Shown piece by piece: positions 35,341 to 43,776 of a stretch of DNA of 64,000 bases. A model generated the notes under the pieces. It worked only from the letters and a program-made list of their open reading frames with translations, searched no databases and was not told where the DNA came from. The stretch's first letter is position 1. Each line of letters opens with the position of its first letter. Origin of the DNA: Dellaglioa algida DSM 15638 (GTDB lineage: Bacteria > Bacillota > Bacilli > Lactobacillales > Lactobacillaceae); assembly GCF_001434695.1 (NCBI RefSeq), contig NZ_AZDI01000005.1:28138-92137 (forward strand), written 5' to 3'. A program made the translations under genes and the position numbers.

Positions 35341-35466
35341 CGGGGTAGAGAGTACAGCGTTAAGTGCCAAAAGGACGGAATGTGTCTTTTGGACGAAGGC
35401 TAGCGATAGCTGCGGTTGTATTCTCGCATTCGCCGCATATTATAATGTGGCAACTCCAACGAGGAG
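35341..35466 (+). promoter_or_regulatory. Tetrahydrofolate (THF) riboswitch upstream of folT
   Basis: Conserved core segments of the THF class are present in order: GAGAGTA, GCGTTAAGTG (35357-35366), ACGAAGG (35393-35399) and GCGGT near 35412. Paired regions include CCAAAAG/CTTTTGG and GCTA/TAGC capped by GCGA. A pseudoknot links GAATG (35378-35382) to CATTC (35427-35431). After the core come a 7-bp hairpin and ACTCC (35453-35457), which can pair with GGGGT (35342-35346) or with the folT ribosome site GAGGAG. So translation control is likely. The class identification is from known conserved motifs. Confidence 0.88.
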
Positions 35467-35477
35467 ATGTCTGAATC

Positions 35478-35999
35478 ATGGAAAATTTAACAAAGAGATT
35501 GACTGCAAGGAATATAGCAGTGATGGGCTTATTAATAGCCGGTCAAATTATTCTAACCAATTTTTTATCGTATCAAGTATTAACGTTGAGGATTAGTTTT
35601 ACGTTTATTGTGACTTATCTTCTGGCAGCTTGGTTTGGCCCGTTACTGGGTGGTATCGGTTCTGTTTTATCCGATTTGGTTGGGACCATATTATTCAGTA
35701 AAGGGGGAACCTTTTTCTGGGGATTCACATTATCCGCTTTTCTGGGTGCGTTTTTCTATGGGCTTGTGTTTTATAAAAATCCATTTACATTACCACGGAT
35801 TATCATCGCCGTATTAATCAATGTCATTGTAATTGATTTATTATTAAATACATTTTGGTTGGTACTCATGTATCAATCGCCTTGGACAATTATCTATGCG
35901 CGTGGGATTAAAGATTTATTTTTAATTCCTATTCAAATTATGTTGTTGTATATTGTTGGTAATAATAAACAGATTCAAAGATTAGGTAAACGATTATAG
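35478..35999 (+). CDS. folT: Folate ECF transporter substrate-binding S component
   Basis: FolT binds folate in the membrane and works with the shared EcfA/EcfA'/EcfT module encoded elsewhere. The 173 residues have about six membrane segments, the RISFTFIVTYLLAAWFGPLLGG segment near residues 35-57, and the interface-type motif of small S components. A THF riboswitch directly upstream supports folate as substrate. GAGGAG precedes the ATG. The next gene starts 12 bp later. Confidence 0.92.
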   Translation: MENLTKRLTARNIAVMGLLIAGQIILTNFLSYQVLTLRISFTFIVTYLLAAWFGPLLGGIGSVLSDLVGTILFSKGGTFFWGFTLSAFLGAFFYGLVFYKNPFTLPRIIIAVLINVIVIDLLLNTFWLVLMYQSPWTIIYARGIKDLFLIPIQIMLLYIVGNNKQIQRLGKRL

Positions 36000-36011
36000 G
36001 GGGGATGGATT

Positions 36012-36401
36012 ATGCCAGTAATGAGAGTTGATATGATTAAAGGCCGTTCTGAAAGTCAGATAAAAGAGATTTTGGACATTGCGTATGATGTTATGCTTCA
36101 ATCATTTGGAGCGCCAGTCGGTGATAGGTATCAAATTGTTACGCAACACGCGGCGAACGAGATGCAAGTTCTGGATACCGGACTAGGATTTACGAGAACC
36201 GAAGATGTCCTCGTTTTCAGTTTAACAACACGACCAAGAACGACTGAGCAAAAAGAAGATTTTTATCATCGGTTAATGAATCAGTTACAACAAAAAGTTG
36301 GCTTGAGACCGGAAGATTTAGTGATTAATCTAACAACTAACACTGATGAAGATTGGAGCTTTGGTATGGGGAAAGCACAATTCTTAACAGGTGACTTATA
36401 A
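36012..36401 (+). CDS. Tautomerase family protein
   Basis: A 129-residue protein of the tautomerase superfamily (malonate semialdehyde decarboxylase-like). The catalytic proline is at position 2 (MPVMRVDMIKGRSESQI), which becomes N-terminal after methionine removal. The segment FTRTEDVLVFSLTTRPRT is typical. Its substrate is unknown. GGGGGGAT precedes the ATG. It may be cotranscribed with folT by proximity only. Confidence 0.87.
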   Translation: MPVMRVDMIKGRSESQIKEILDIAYDVMLQSFGAPVGDRYQIVTQHAANEMQVLDTGLGFTRTEDVLVFSLTTRPRTTEQKEDFYHRLMNQLQQKVGLRPEDLVINLTTNTDEDWSFGMGKAQFLTGDL

Positions 36402-36411
36402 AAAAATTACA

Positions 36412-36440
36412 AGACGGCGAGTTTATTGCCGTCTATTTAT
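36412..36440 (+). terminator. Hairpin after the tautomerase gene
   Basis: AGACGGC pairs with GCCGTCT around a nine-base loop; the tail is only moderately T-rich. Confidence 0.6.
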
Positions 36441-36443
36441 TTA

Positions 36444-36471
36444 TTGAAAAGGCTTTAATTCGTGATATACT
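36444..36471 (+). promoter_or_regulatory. Promoter of galE
   Basis: TTGAAA and TATACT are separated by 16 bp. The leader to the ATG is about 46 bases. Confidence 0.75.
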
Positions 36472-36523
36472 CAATGAAGTAAGCTATAATGAAATTATCA
36501 AAAACCCCTTGGAGGAATGTTAA

Positions 36524-37513
36524 ATGTCAATTTTAGTTTTAGGTGGCGCAGGCTACATTGGTTCACATACCGTTGATCAGTTAGTAGAAAATAACCGCGA
36601 TGTGGTTGTTGTTGATAACTTAGTAACAGGACATGTAGAAGCTGTTAATAAAGCAGCAAAATTTTATCAAGGCGATATTGCAGATAAAGATTTTATGCGC
36701 GATGTTTTCAAAAATGAAGATATTGAAGCGGTTATCCATTTTGCTGCCTCATCTCTTGTTGGCGAATCAATGGAAAAACCATTAAAATATTTTGACAACA
36801 ATACAGCAGGAACGGTTCATTTACTTGAAGTCATGACTGAGGTTGGTGTGAAGAAGATTGTCTTTTCTTCAACGGCAGCAACGTATGGCGAACCTAAAGT
36901 TGTGCCAATTCATGAAGACGATCCTCAAATTCCAACGAATCCATATGGTGAAAGCAAATTAGCCATGGAGAAAATTATGCATTGGACTGACGTTGCAGAT
37001 GGCGTTAAATTTGTTGCCTTACGCTACTTTAATGTTGCAGGCTCAAAACCAGATGGTAGTATCGGTGAAGATCATAATCCTGAAACACATTTAATTCCAA
37101 TTATTTTACAAGTTGCCAATGGTGAACGTGAAAAATTACAAATTTTTGGTGACGATTACGATACAAAAGATGGTACAAATATCCGTGATTATGTCCACGT
37201 TATCGATTTAGCAGATGCACATATTCTTGCTTTAGATTACTTGCTTGAAGGAAACGAAAGTAACGCCTTTAACTTAGGTTCATCTAACGGATTCTCAAAC
37301 AAAGAAATCTTAGAAGCAGCTCGTCGTGCAACAGGTAAAGAAATTCCTGCTGAAATTGCACCAAGACGTGCAGGTGATCCTTCAACATTAATTGCCGCTA
37401 GTGGTAAAGCACGTGAAGTTCTTGGTTGGACACCTAAGTATGAAAATATGGAAGACATCATTAAAACGGCATGGACTTTTGAACAATCACATCCAAATGG
37501 TTTTTCAAAATAA
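36524..37513 (+). CDS. galE: UDP-glucose 4-epimerase
   Basis: GalE interconverts UDP-glucose and UDP-galactose using NAD. The 329-residue SDR protein has [10 protein letters not shown] at its start, STAATYGEP, the catalytic YGESK (Tyr and Lys), and [16 protein letters not shown]-like GGAGG lies upstream. It is a single gene with its own promoter and terminator, away from a Leloir operon. Confidence 0.95.
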   Translation: MSILVLGGAGYIGSHTVDQLVENNRDVVVVDNLVTGHVEAVNKAAKFYQGDIADKDFMRDVFKNEDIEAVIHFAASSLVGESMEKPLKYFDNNTAGTVHLLEVMTEVGVKKIVFSSTAATYGEPKVVPIHEDDPQIPTNPYGESKLAMEKIMHWTDVADGVKFVALRYFNVAGSKPDGSIGEDHNPETHLIPIILQVANGEREKLQIFGDDYDTKDGTNIRDYVHVIDLADAHILALDYLLEGNESNAFNLGSSNGFSNKEILEAARRATGKEIPAEIAPRRAGDPSTLIAASGKAREVLGWTPKYENMEDIIKTAWTFEQSHPNGFSK

Positions 37514-37526
37514 ATATATAGCGATG

Positions 37527-37555
37527 ATAGGGCAAGAGACTTGCTCTATTTTTTT
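37527..37555 (+). terminator. Terminator after galE
   Basis: ATAGGGCAA pairs with TTGCTCTAT around GAGAC (one G-U pair), followed by Ts. Confidence 0.85.
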
Positions 37556-37596
37556 GTTAATTTTTTCTTAGAAAAAATGTGTTAAGCTATTTTTGT

Positions 37597-37604
37597 GCTA
37601 AAAT
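37597..37604 (+). promoter_or_regulatory. Probable promoter of tsaB-rimI-tsaD
   Basis: An extended -10-like sequence GCTAAAAT preceded by TGTGC lies about 32 bp before tsaB. Confidence 0.5.
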
Positions 37605-37635
37605 ATGAACAAAGCAGAAATAAAGGAAGATATGA

Positions 37636-38355
37636 ATGAAAATTTTAGCAATTGATACATCGAACATACCACTCAGTGTCGCTGTTCTAGAAGACAAGAC
37701 GCTATTGGCAACTATGACAACAAATATTAAAAAAAATCATAGCATTACACTGATGCCAGCAATCGCTGATGTCATGAAATTAGCCGGCGTAAAACCTGCT
37801 GAATTAGATAGAATTATTGTTGCGCAGGGACCAGGGTCTTTTACGGGCCTTAGAATTGGCGTTGCAACCGCCAAAACACTCGCGTTTGCATTAGATTGTG
37901 AATTAGTCGGTGTTTCTAGTTTGGAACTATTGGCTGCAGGTATTTCAGATGACAAAACCGATATCGTACCGTTATTTGATGCCCGCAGAAATCATGTTTT
38001 TTCCGGCTTATATAGAAATAGTAATGAACTGATAAATGAGTTGCCAGATCAACACCGAGACCTTGTGGCATGGCTTACTGAATTAAAAGAACGTAACCAA
38101 TCACAAATTTTTGTTGGAACCGATGTTGATTTATTTAAGCCCCAAATTATCGATATTTTGGGCGAACAGGCATATTTTCCGGCTCCGTTTTTAAACGTCC
38201 CACAGGCCTTTATTTTGGGGCTGATTGGTAAAGATAAAGAGCCTGTTGAACAGGAAACGTTTATTCCAAATTACCTACGTTTAACGCAGGCAGAATCCCA
38301 GTGGCTAGAAACTCATTCAGATAAGGATCATAATACCTATGTTGAAAAAATTTAA
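37636..38355 (+). CDS. tsaB: tRNA t6A biosynthesis protein TsaB
   Basis: TsaB pairs with TsaD to form threonylcarbamoyladenosine at A37 of ANN-decoding tRNAs. The 239 residues have the ASKHA-like start KILAIDTSNIPLSVAVL and the GPGSFTGLRIGVATAKTLAFAL motif. It overlaps rimI by 17 bp, and tsaD follows, so three genes form one operon. Confidence 0.95.
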   Translation: MKILAIDTSNIPLSVAVLEDKTLLATMTTNIKKNHSITLMPAIADVMKLAGVKPAELDRIIVAQGPGSFTGLRIGVATAKTLAFALDCELVGVSSLELLAAGISDDKTDIVPLFDARRNHVFSGLYRNSNELINELPDQHRDLVAWLTELKERNQSQIFVGTDVDLFKPQIIDILGEQAYFPAPFLNVPQAFILGLIGKDKEPVEQETFIPNYLRLTQAESQWLETHSDKDHNTYVEKI

Positions 38356-38905
38356 AGCACGAGTGAAACAAATCATCCCAGATTTTAGGATAGATGAACC
38401 CGCGAGAACATTAGTTTTTCAAAATCATCGTATTCAAATTAGAAATGAAACTTATTTTATGACACGTGCTGTTGTTCCTGATATTCCTGAACTACTTGAA
38501 ATTGAGAAGGCAGTTTATGATGGTAAATCACCATGGAGTGCTAAAATATTCGAAGGCGAGATTTGTCAAAAAGGGAGAACCTTGTATCTTGTCTTACGTA
38601 AAGAAGATAAAATGTTAGGGTTTATTGGCTGCTCAACGGATGCAATAACTGGGGATGTTCACATTACGAACATTGCCGTTCTGCCAGAATGTCAGGGTAG
38701 AGGGATGGGCAATTTCCTAGTTACGGCGATCACGAAGCGAGCTCGATTAATGAAATTTAAAACAGTTAGTCTAGAAGTCCGTCGTGATAATCAGGCCGCA
38801 TTGAACTTGTATCACCAACTGGGATTTAACAAAGTTGGTATTCAAGAGAATTATTATGTTGAAGATGGCCAAGATGCCGTTGATATGTTACTTAAATTAA
38901 GATAG
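38339..38905 (+). CDS. rimI: Ribosomal protein S18 alanine N-acetyltransferase RimI-like
   Basis: A GNAT acetyltransferase that probably modifies the N-terminus of S18. The 188 residues include a 40-residue N-terminal extension before the GNAT domain (MTRAVVPDIPELLEIEKAVY) and the acetyl-CoA-binding VLPECQGRGMGNFLV motif (Q/RxxGxG/A). GNAT substrates are hard to predict; the tsaB-rimI-tsaD order supports RimI. Confidence 0.88.
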   Translation: MLKKFKARVKQIIPDFRIDEPARTLVFQNHRIQIRNETYFMTRAVVPDIPELLEIEKAVYDGKSPWSAKIFEGEICQKGRTLYLVLRKEDKMLGFIGCSTDAITGDVHITNIAVLPECQGRGMGNFLVTAITKRARLMKFKTVSLEVRRDNQAALNLYHQLGFNKVGIQENYYVEDGQDAVDMLLKLR

Positions 38906-38935
38906 TAAATATAAAGTCAGTAGGAAGGAGTCCCA

Positions 38936-39964
38936 ATGAGCGCAGAGAAAAAAAATTTAATTTTAGCATTTGAATCAAGTTGTGATGAAACTAGTGTTGC
39001 GGTGGTTGAAGATGGACATATTATCTTGTCGAACATTGTCGCTACACAGGTTAATAGCCATAAACGATTTGGCGGTGTGGTACCTGAAGTTGCCAGTCGC
39101 CACCACATTGAACAAATTACGAGTTGCGTTCAAGATGCAATGACGGAAGCCAACGTTAGCTATGACGATCTAGATGCAGTTGCAGTTACTTATGGACCTG
39201 GATTAGTGGGTGCATTATTAGTTGGTGTATCTGCAGCAAAGGCAATTGCTTTTGCCCATGAATTACCATTAATACCAGTTAATCATATGGCCGGACATAT
39301 CTTTGCGGCGCGTTATGAATCAGAGATAAGCTACCCTTCAATGGCGCTACTTGTTTCGGGTGGACATACAGAACTCGTTTACATGCCAGAAGAAGGTCAA
39401 TTTGAAATTATCGGTGAGACGCGTGATGACGCTGCCGGTGAAGCTTACGATAAAGTAGGACGTGTTCTTGGGATGACTTATCCATCAGGAAAAGAAATTG
39501 ATGAACTTGCGCATACAGGGAAGGATACTTTTAATTTCCCTCGTGCAATGATTAAGGATGATAACTATGACTTTAGCTTTAGTGGCTTGAAGAGTGCCTT
39601 TATCAATACCGTTCATCATGCAGATCAACTAGGTGAAACGTTGGATCGTGCCGATTTAGCAACGAGTTTCCAACAAAGTGTAGTTGACGTGCTTGCTGAA
39701 AAGACGCTTCGCGCATGTCATGAATATGATATTAAGCAATTAATTCTAGCTGGTGGTGTAGCCGCAAATAAAGGGCTACGCGCTAGACTTGAAGCTGACA
39801 TGGAAAAAATGGATACTGTTGAATTTATTAAAGCACCCATTAAATTATGTGGTGATAACGCTGCTATGATTGGTGCCGCAGGTTATGTTGAATTTCTAAA
39901 AGGGCAACGTGCTGGTTTAGATTTGAATGCGGATCCTAGTTTAGAATTTGATTGGATTGCTTAA
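38936..39964 (+). CDS. tsaD: tRNA t6A threonylcarbamoyl transferase TsaD
   Basis: TsaD transfers threonylcarbamoyl to A37. The 342 residues contain [32 protein letters not shown], the metal-binding HMAGH (about residues 116-120) and [21 protein letters not shown] precedes the ATG. The terminator after it is a long inverted repeat with an internal hairpin. TsaC and TsaE are not encoded here. Confidence 0.96.
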   Translation: MSAEKKNLILAFESSCDETSVAVVEDGHIILSNIVATQVNSHKRFGGVVPEVASRHHIEQITSCVQDAMTEANVSYDDLDAVAVTYGPGLVGALLVGVSAAKAIAFAHELPLIPVNHMAGHIFAARYESEISYPSMALLVSGGHTELVYMPEEGQFEIIGETRDDAAGEAYDKVGRVLGMTYPSGKEIDELAHTGKDTFNFPRAMIKDDNYDFSFSGLKSAFINTVHHADQLGETLDRADLATSFQQSVVDVLAEKTLRACHEYDIKQLILAGGVAANKGLRARLEADMEKMDTVEFIKAPIKLCGDNAAMIGAAGYVEFLKGQRAGLDLNADPSLEFDWIA

Positions 39965-39975
39965 CTATCAATATG

Positions 39976-40042
39976 AAAATAGAGTTCTAGAATGATATTT
40001 GATGTGAGGTTAACATCGAGGGTCATTCTAGAACTCTATTTT
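39976..40042. terminator. 20-bp inverted repeat with internal hairpin between tsaD and cytX
   Basis: Arms at 39976-39995 and 40023-40042 are perfectly complementary over 20 bp. Between them GATGT/ACATC forms a second small hairpin. A and T tracts suit a bidirectional terminator for the convergent tsaD and cytX. Confidence 0.88.
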
Positions 40043-40054
40043 TTTACTTTCAGT

Positions 40055-41242
40055 TTAACGTATTTTTTTAAGGTATCGCTTAGGTAAAATAAATTGTGAC
40101 AAGTAAACAAATAAACTTAATCCGATTAAGAGTACAATTGTTGTCCCCAGGATGAAATCAAATGATTGCAGTTGGTAGTAAGCGAAAATACCAACTAGCC
40201 ACCAAAAAATATTTAACCAATAAGGTAACGATTGCTTCATAACGAAATAACTAACAAATACAATTGCGTATAGTGGTGTGAAGACGGATGCGATAAAATA
40301 TAAGAACGTTTGATAGTTATCAATTGGGACTACCCATGCAATGATTAAACCGAGTATTACAATAACGGGACTAACTAATTTTATGTTTCTGAAGGGATGA
40401 ATATTTTGAATATTAATTGTTGCTGAAAGAACATCTAAAAAAGTTGTCGTTACAGTTGAAAAAATAATGATGAATAAGGCAATAATACCTAAACCAGAAG
40501 TGACTAAGAATGATGTGAAATCAGTATAGCCGGTTCTAGTTGTTAAAAATAAGCCAATTGTAAACATGATAAAACTACCGATAAAGTAGCCCATAGAACT
40601 GATCGCGGACATCGCGATTGGACGAGTTGTTGATTTTGTGTAATCACCAATCAGCGGTAACCAAGACAATGCCATCGTAATATTTAGTTCAACGGCTGAA
40701 CCAAACGTCATCGTAGTAAGATTTGGCGTATGTGAAATGGGCGTTTTAAAAATTAAAAAAATCATGATGATTGAGCCAATAACTAACAGACTAACAATAA
40801 CTAAATTAATCTGATATAAGTGAGATATGTCAACTAAAAGCCAAATGATAATTAAAATTGCCATAATGATGCCCATAATAATTGAATTTTTAAAATTAAA
40901 TAAGGAATTTGACACACCATTCATTGCGGAAATAGCGTTAACAATCATAACTGCCGTCCAACCAATTAATTGAACTAAGTTGATCAGTGAGAATAAAATA
41001 ACGCCGGTTGAACCGAAAGTAGATTTTGTTGATTGAATAGCCGTCTGATGTTTCTTAGCGCCAATATAACCGGCAGGTAATAAAAAGAGACCGCACCCAA
41101 TTAAATGCCCCATTAAAATAGCAAGGAGACCCTTGGAAAACCCAAGTGGTGCCAGCAACATTCCAGTCATAATTTCAGCGATTGAAATGGCCGCGCCCAG
41201 CCAAATTAAAAATTGGCCATTCAATGCTTTAGATTCAGACAT
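40055..41242 (-). CDS. cytX: Thiamine precursor (hydroxymethylpyrimidine) transporter CytX
   Basis: An NCS1-type permease with about 12 membrane segments over 395 residues. Homologues named CytX lie in thiamine operons and are predicted to import hydroxymethylpyrimidine, the substrate of ThiD. The AAPLGFSKGLLAIL and SWLPLIGDYTK segments fit NCS1 transporters. Here it is the last gene of thiM-thiD-thiE-cytX under a TPP riboswitch, which supports the assignment. GGGGGAC precedes the ATG. Confidence 0.86.
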   Translation of the reverse strand: MSESKALNGQFLIWLGAAISIAEIMTGMLLAPLGFSKGLLAILMGHLIGCGLFLLPAGYIGAKKHQTAIQSTKSTFGSTGVILFSLINLVQLIGWTAVMIVNAISAMNGVSNSLFNFKNSIIMGIIMAILIIIWLLVDISHLYQINLVIVSLLVIGSIIMIFLIFKTPISHTPNLTTMTFGSAVELNITMALSWLPLIGDYTKSTTRPIAMSAISSMGYFIGSFIMFTIGLFLTTRTGYTDFTSFLVTSGLGIIALFIIIFSTVTTTFLDVLSATINIQNIHPFRNIKLVSPVIVILGLIIAWVVPIDNYQTFLYFIASVFTPLYAIVFVSYFVMKQSLPYWLNIFWWLVGIFAYYQLQSFDFILGTTIVLLIGLSLFVYLSQFILPKRYLKKIR

Positions 41243-41243
41243 C

Positions 41244-41903
41244 TTAGGCGTCCCCCAATCTGAAATAACGATTAATGGATTGAACCGTTTGTTTAATATC
41301 GGTACTTTGGGAAATTAATGAGATAACGGCGACGCCTGAAACAGTTGTCTTGGATAAATCAGCTAAATTAGTCTCTGAAATACCGCCAATGGCAACAATC
41401 GGGTGGTCGCTGATAGCCAGTAATTGAGAAAGCCCAGTAATTCCAAGTGGGACGGTGGCATCTGGTTTAGAATTTGTAGGGAAAATGGGACCACTACCAA
41501 CATAATCAACAGCTGATAATTGATTTGCCGCATTAATTTGATCAAGCGTCTGGCAAGAGAGTCCAATACTTAATTGACCTGCTGCTTGTTGAATGACATC
41601 TGTAATTCGTTGATCTGTTTGACCAACGTGAATACCGTCTGCGTGAATGTCGAGCGCTAGAGAAAGGTCATCGTCAATGAAAAATGGGACATTGTATGCT
41701 GCACATAAATTTTGACAGCCGATTGCAAGTGCCTTTTTCTGTGTCTTATTTAATGGGTTTAATGGATTTTTTTCTCTGAATTGAAAGCAAGAGATGCCAG
41801 CTTTCAATGCTTTTTCTAATATAGGTAATAATTGATTGTCAGGAACGTCTTGTGTTCCTGCAATAAAGTAACTTGCTAACCATGCTTGATTAAAGTTTTG
41901 CAT
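41244..41903 (-). CDS. thiE: Thiamine-phosphate synthase
   Basis: ThiE joins HMP pyrophosphate and thiazole phosphate to make thiamine phosphate. The 219-residue TIM barrel has GISCFQFREKNP, PFFIDDDLSLALDIHADGIHVGQ and VDYVGSGPIFPTNSKPDA. It begins inside the end of thiD and ends one base before the cytX start region, so the operon is tightly packed. Confidence 0.95.
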   Translation of the reverse strand: MQNFNQAWLASYFIAGTQDVPDNQLLPILEKALKAGISCFQFREKNPLNPLNKTQKKALAIGCQNLCAAYNVPFFIDDDLSLALDIHADGIHVGQTDQRITDVIQQAAGQLSIGLSCQTLDQINAANQLSAVDYVGSGPIFPTNSKPDATVPLGITGLSQLLAISDHPIVAIGGISETNLADLSKTTVSGVAVISLISQSTDIKQTVQSINRYFRLGDA

Positions 41904-42711
41904 TTTTTGAGACCTTTCGATACGCCCAATGGTTTAGGGGACCATGACCGTGGCCAACAATAATACCATCGGCAATTGTCGCTTCAACATATTTTTTGGC
42001 CGTTATAATAGCCGTTTCAACGTCCACACCTTTGGCTAACTCAGCGGCAATGCATGCTGATAGTGTATCTCCGGTACCATGAGTTCGGATTGTATCAATG
42101 CGTTTTGAAGATAACCAAAATGAATGGCCATTTTCTAGTAAGATGAAATCACTCGCGGTATCTGCAGAATTCTGATGACCACCTTTAATAATGACATTTT
42201 TTGCACCTAAGGCCTTCATTTTTTTACCGGCCATAATCATATCTTCCTTGGAGTTAATCGTTAGACCTGTGAGTACTTCAGCTTCAGGAATATTTGGCGT
42301 CACCACTGTAGCCAGTGGAACCAAATTTTCTTTTATTGTGATGACGGCATCTTCGGTCAGAAGCGTTGCTCCACCTTTTGCGACCATGACGGGATCAACA
42401 ATTAACGGACCAAAGTCGTATTTCTTTAGGTTTTCTACGACGATAGAAACGTGCTCTGAATCGGCTAGCATTCCTGTTTTGCACGCTTTAATAGCTAAAT
42501 CATCTGCGATTGATGTGAATTGTTCATTAATAATCTTAGCGGGTAGTGGAAGGCTATCTTGAACGCCTAATGTATTTTGTGCCGTAATTGCGACAAGAAC
42601 AGTGGCAGCGTACACGTGGCGTTCTTGCATTGTTTTCAAATCAGCTTGCATACCAGCACCACCGCTGCTATCTGATCCAGCAATTGAAAGTGCTTGTGGA
42701 AAATCAGTCAT
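41890..42711 (-). CDS. thiD: Hydroxymethylpyrimidine/phosphomethylpyrimidine kinase
   Basis: ThiD phosphorylates HMP twice. The 273 residues contain SIAGSDSSGGAGMQADLKT, DPVMVAKGG, and the catalytic THGTGDTLSACIAAELAKG. GGAGGAC precedes the ATG. No thiC is present in the window, so HMP must be imported, consistent with cytX. Confidence 0.95.
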   Translation of the reverse strand: MTDFPQALSIAGSDSSGGAGMQADLKTMQERHVYAATVLVAITAQNTLGVQDSLPLPAKIINEQFTSIADDLAIKACKTGMLADSEHVSIVVENLKKYDFGPLIVDPVMVAKGGATLLTEDAVITIKENLVPLATVVTPNIPEAEVLTGLTINSKEDMIMAGKKMKALGAKNVIIKGGHQNSADTASDFILLENGHSFWLSSKRIDTIRTHGTGDTLSACIAAELAKGVDVETAIITAKKYVEATIADGIIVGHGHGPLNHWAYRKVSKNAKL

Positions 42712-42716
42712 TATAT

Positions 42717-43508
42717 TTAGTCCTCCATAGTTATTTGGTCGGCAATTTCTTTTGTTGTCACCAAATGTAATTTATCTAGTAAGGCGACAATAAAACTACC
42801 TGGTTTTTCATCTACCAATTCATTTGCGACGATTTCACCAGTTGTCGCAAAAATAAGACAAGCCATTCTTGCCGCTTCAAAGTAGTTATCTTTAGAAACT
42901 GCTGCAAATGCGGCAATTAAACTTGAAAGTATGTCACCCGAACCCACGTGAATCTGGAAAAGGGGCGTGCCGTGAGTCACTGTTGTGTCATGCGTTCCAT
43001 CAGAAATATAATCGGTTGGACCACTTAAAACAACCGTACAGTTGTAGCGTTTTGCAACTTTTTTTGCGACCTCTGCTAAATCAGCGGAGCCATCACCAGC
43101 ATCAATTCCTTTGGCCTGCCATTTGATACCGGCAAGTGCGGCTATTTCGCCAGCATTACCGCGAATAAAGTCGAAATGGATATGGTCTAATAAATTGGTT
43201 ACCACTTTTTGACGGTAGGGCATTGCCACAGCAACGGGATCTAGTACAAGTGGGATATTTAAGTCATTGGCAAGTTGACCGACTTTCTCAATGTAGGGAA
43301 GCTCATTACTTCTGAATGAGCCCATATTAATTGCGGCACCGGAAGAAATCTGAAGCATCTCGCTTGCTTCCTCAATTGCGCTGGGCATGATGGGTGAAGC
43401 CCCAATTGAATTAAGCCCGTTGGCAACGTCTTGAACAGTGATGTAATTTGAAATGTTAAATATAACCGGATTTTCTGAACGGATTCTATCGAGTAATTCT
43501 AATTGCAT
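42717..43508 (-). CDS. thiM: Hydroxyethylthiazole kinase
   Basis: ThiM phosphorylates the thiazole moiety for salvage. The 263 residues show ENPVIFNISNYITVQDVANG, PSAIEEASEML, DPVAVAMPYR and RGNAGEIAALAG. GAGGAGA lies upstream of the ATG at 43508. It is the first gene of the thiamine operon, right after the riboswitch terminator. Confidence 0.95.
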   Translation of the reverse strand: MQLELLDRIRSENPVIFNISNYITVQDVANGLNSIGASPIMPSAIEEASEMLQISSGAAINMGSFRSNELPYIEKVGQLANDLNIPLVLDPVAVAMPYRQKVVTNLLDHIHFDFIRGNAGEIAALAGIKWQAKGIDAGDGSADLAEVAKKVAKRYNCTVVLSGPTDYISDGTHDTTVTHGTPLFQIHVGSGDILSSLIAAFAAVSKDNYFEAARMACLIFATTGEIVANELVDEKPGSFIVALLDKLHLVTTKEIADQITMED

Positions 43509-43530
43509 GGTTTTCTCCTCTTAAGCACAC

Positions 43531-43668
43531 AAAAACCCCACTCCTTAACAAAAAAATCGTAGAGTGGGGTCCTTCTTCACACTTTCCTACGCAAGTTTTG
43601 ACTTACAGGTTCGAAGGGATTAAGCTGCAAAAGCTTATCTCAGTTCTTCTAAAGAACACCCCTAGTGT
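43531..43668 (-). promoter_or_regulatory. TPP riboswitch with terminator
   Basis: On the minus strand the aptamer (43579-43668) opens with ACACTAGGGGTG and contains CTGAGA, CCTTCGAACCTG and the closing GCGTAGGAAAGTGT, all conserved in the thiamine pyrophosphate class. A terminator follows (43531-43570): ACCCCACTC pairs with GAGTGGGGT, then Ts. High TPP should stop transcription before thiM. Confidence 0.95.
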
Positions 43669-43733
43669 ACTTATATTAAATTTTTAGTTTACAAGAAAAG
43701 AATAGGCTTTCATTGTTTGAATGTCAACAAATA

Positions 43734-43776
43734 ACAAAAAAGAAGCGAGTCTATTCAAGAGCTAGACTTGCTTCTT
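43734..43776 (-). terminator. Terminator overlapping the end of the ABC-F gene
   Basis: On the minus strand AAGAAGCAAGTCTA pairs with TAGACTCGCTTCTT (one mismatch-like G-T position) and leads into six Ts. The stop codon lies within it. Confidence 0.85.

Noticed and set aside
35306..35596. A 96-codon open frame across the folT leader
   Set aside because: It covers the THF riboswitch and runs out of frame into folT; the RNA structure explains the conservation and no ribosome site was seen.
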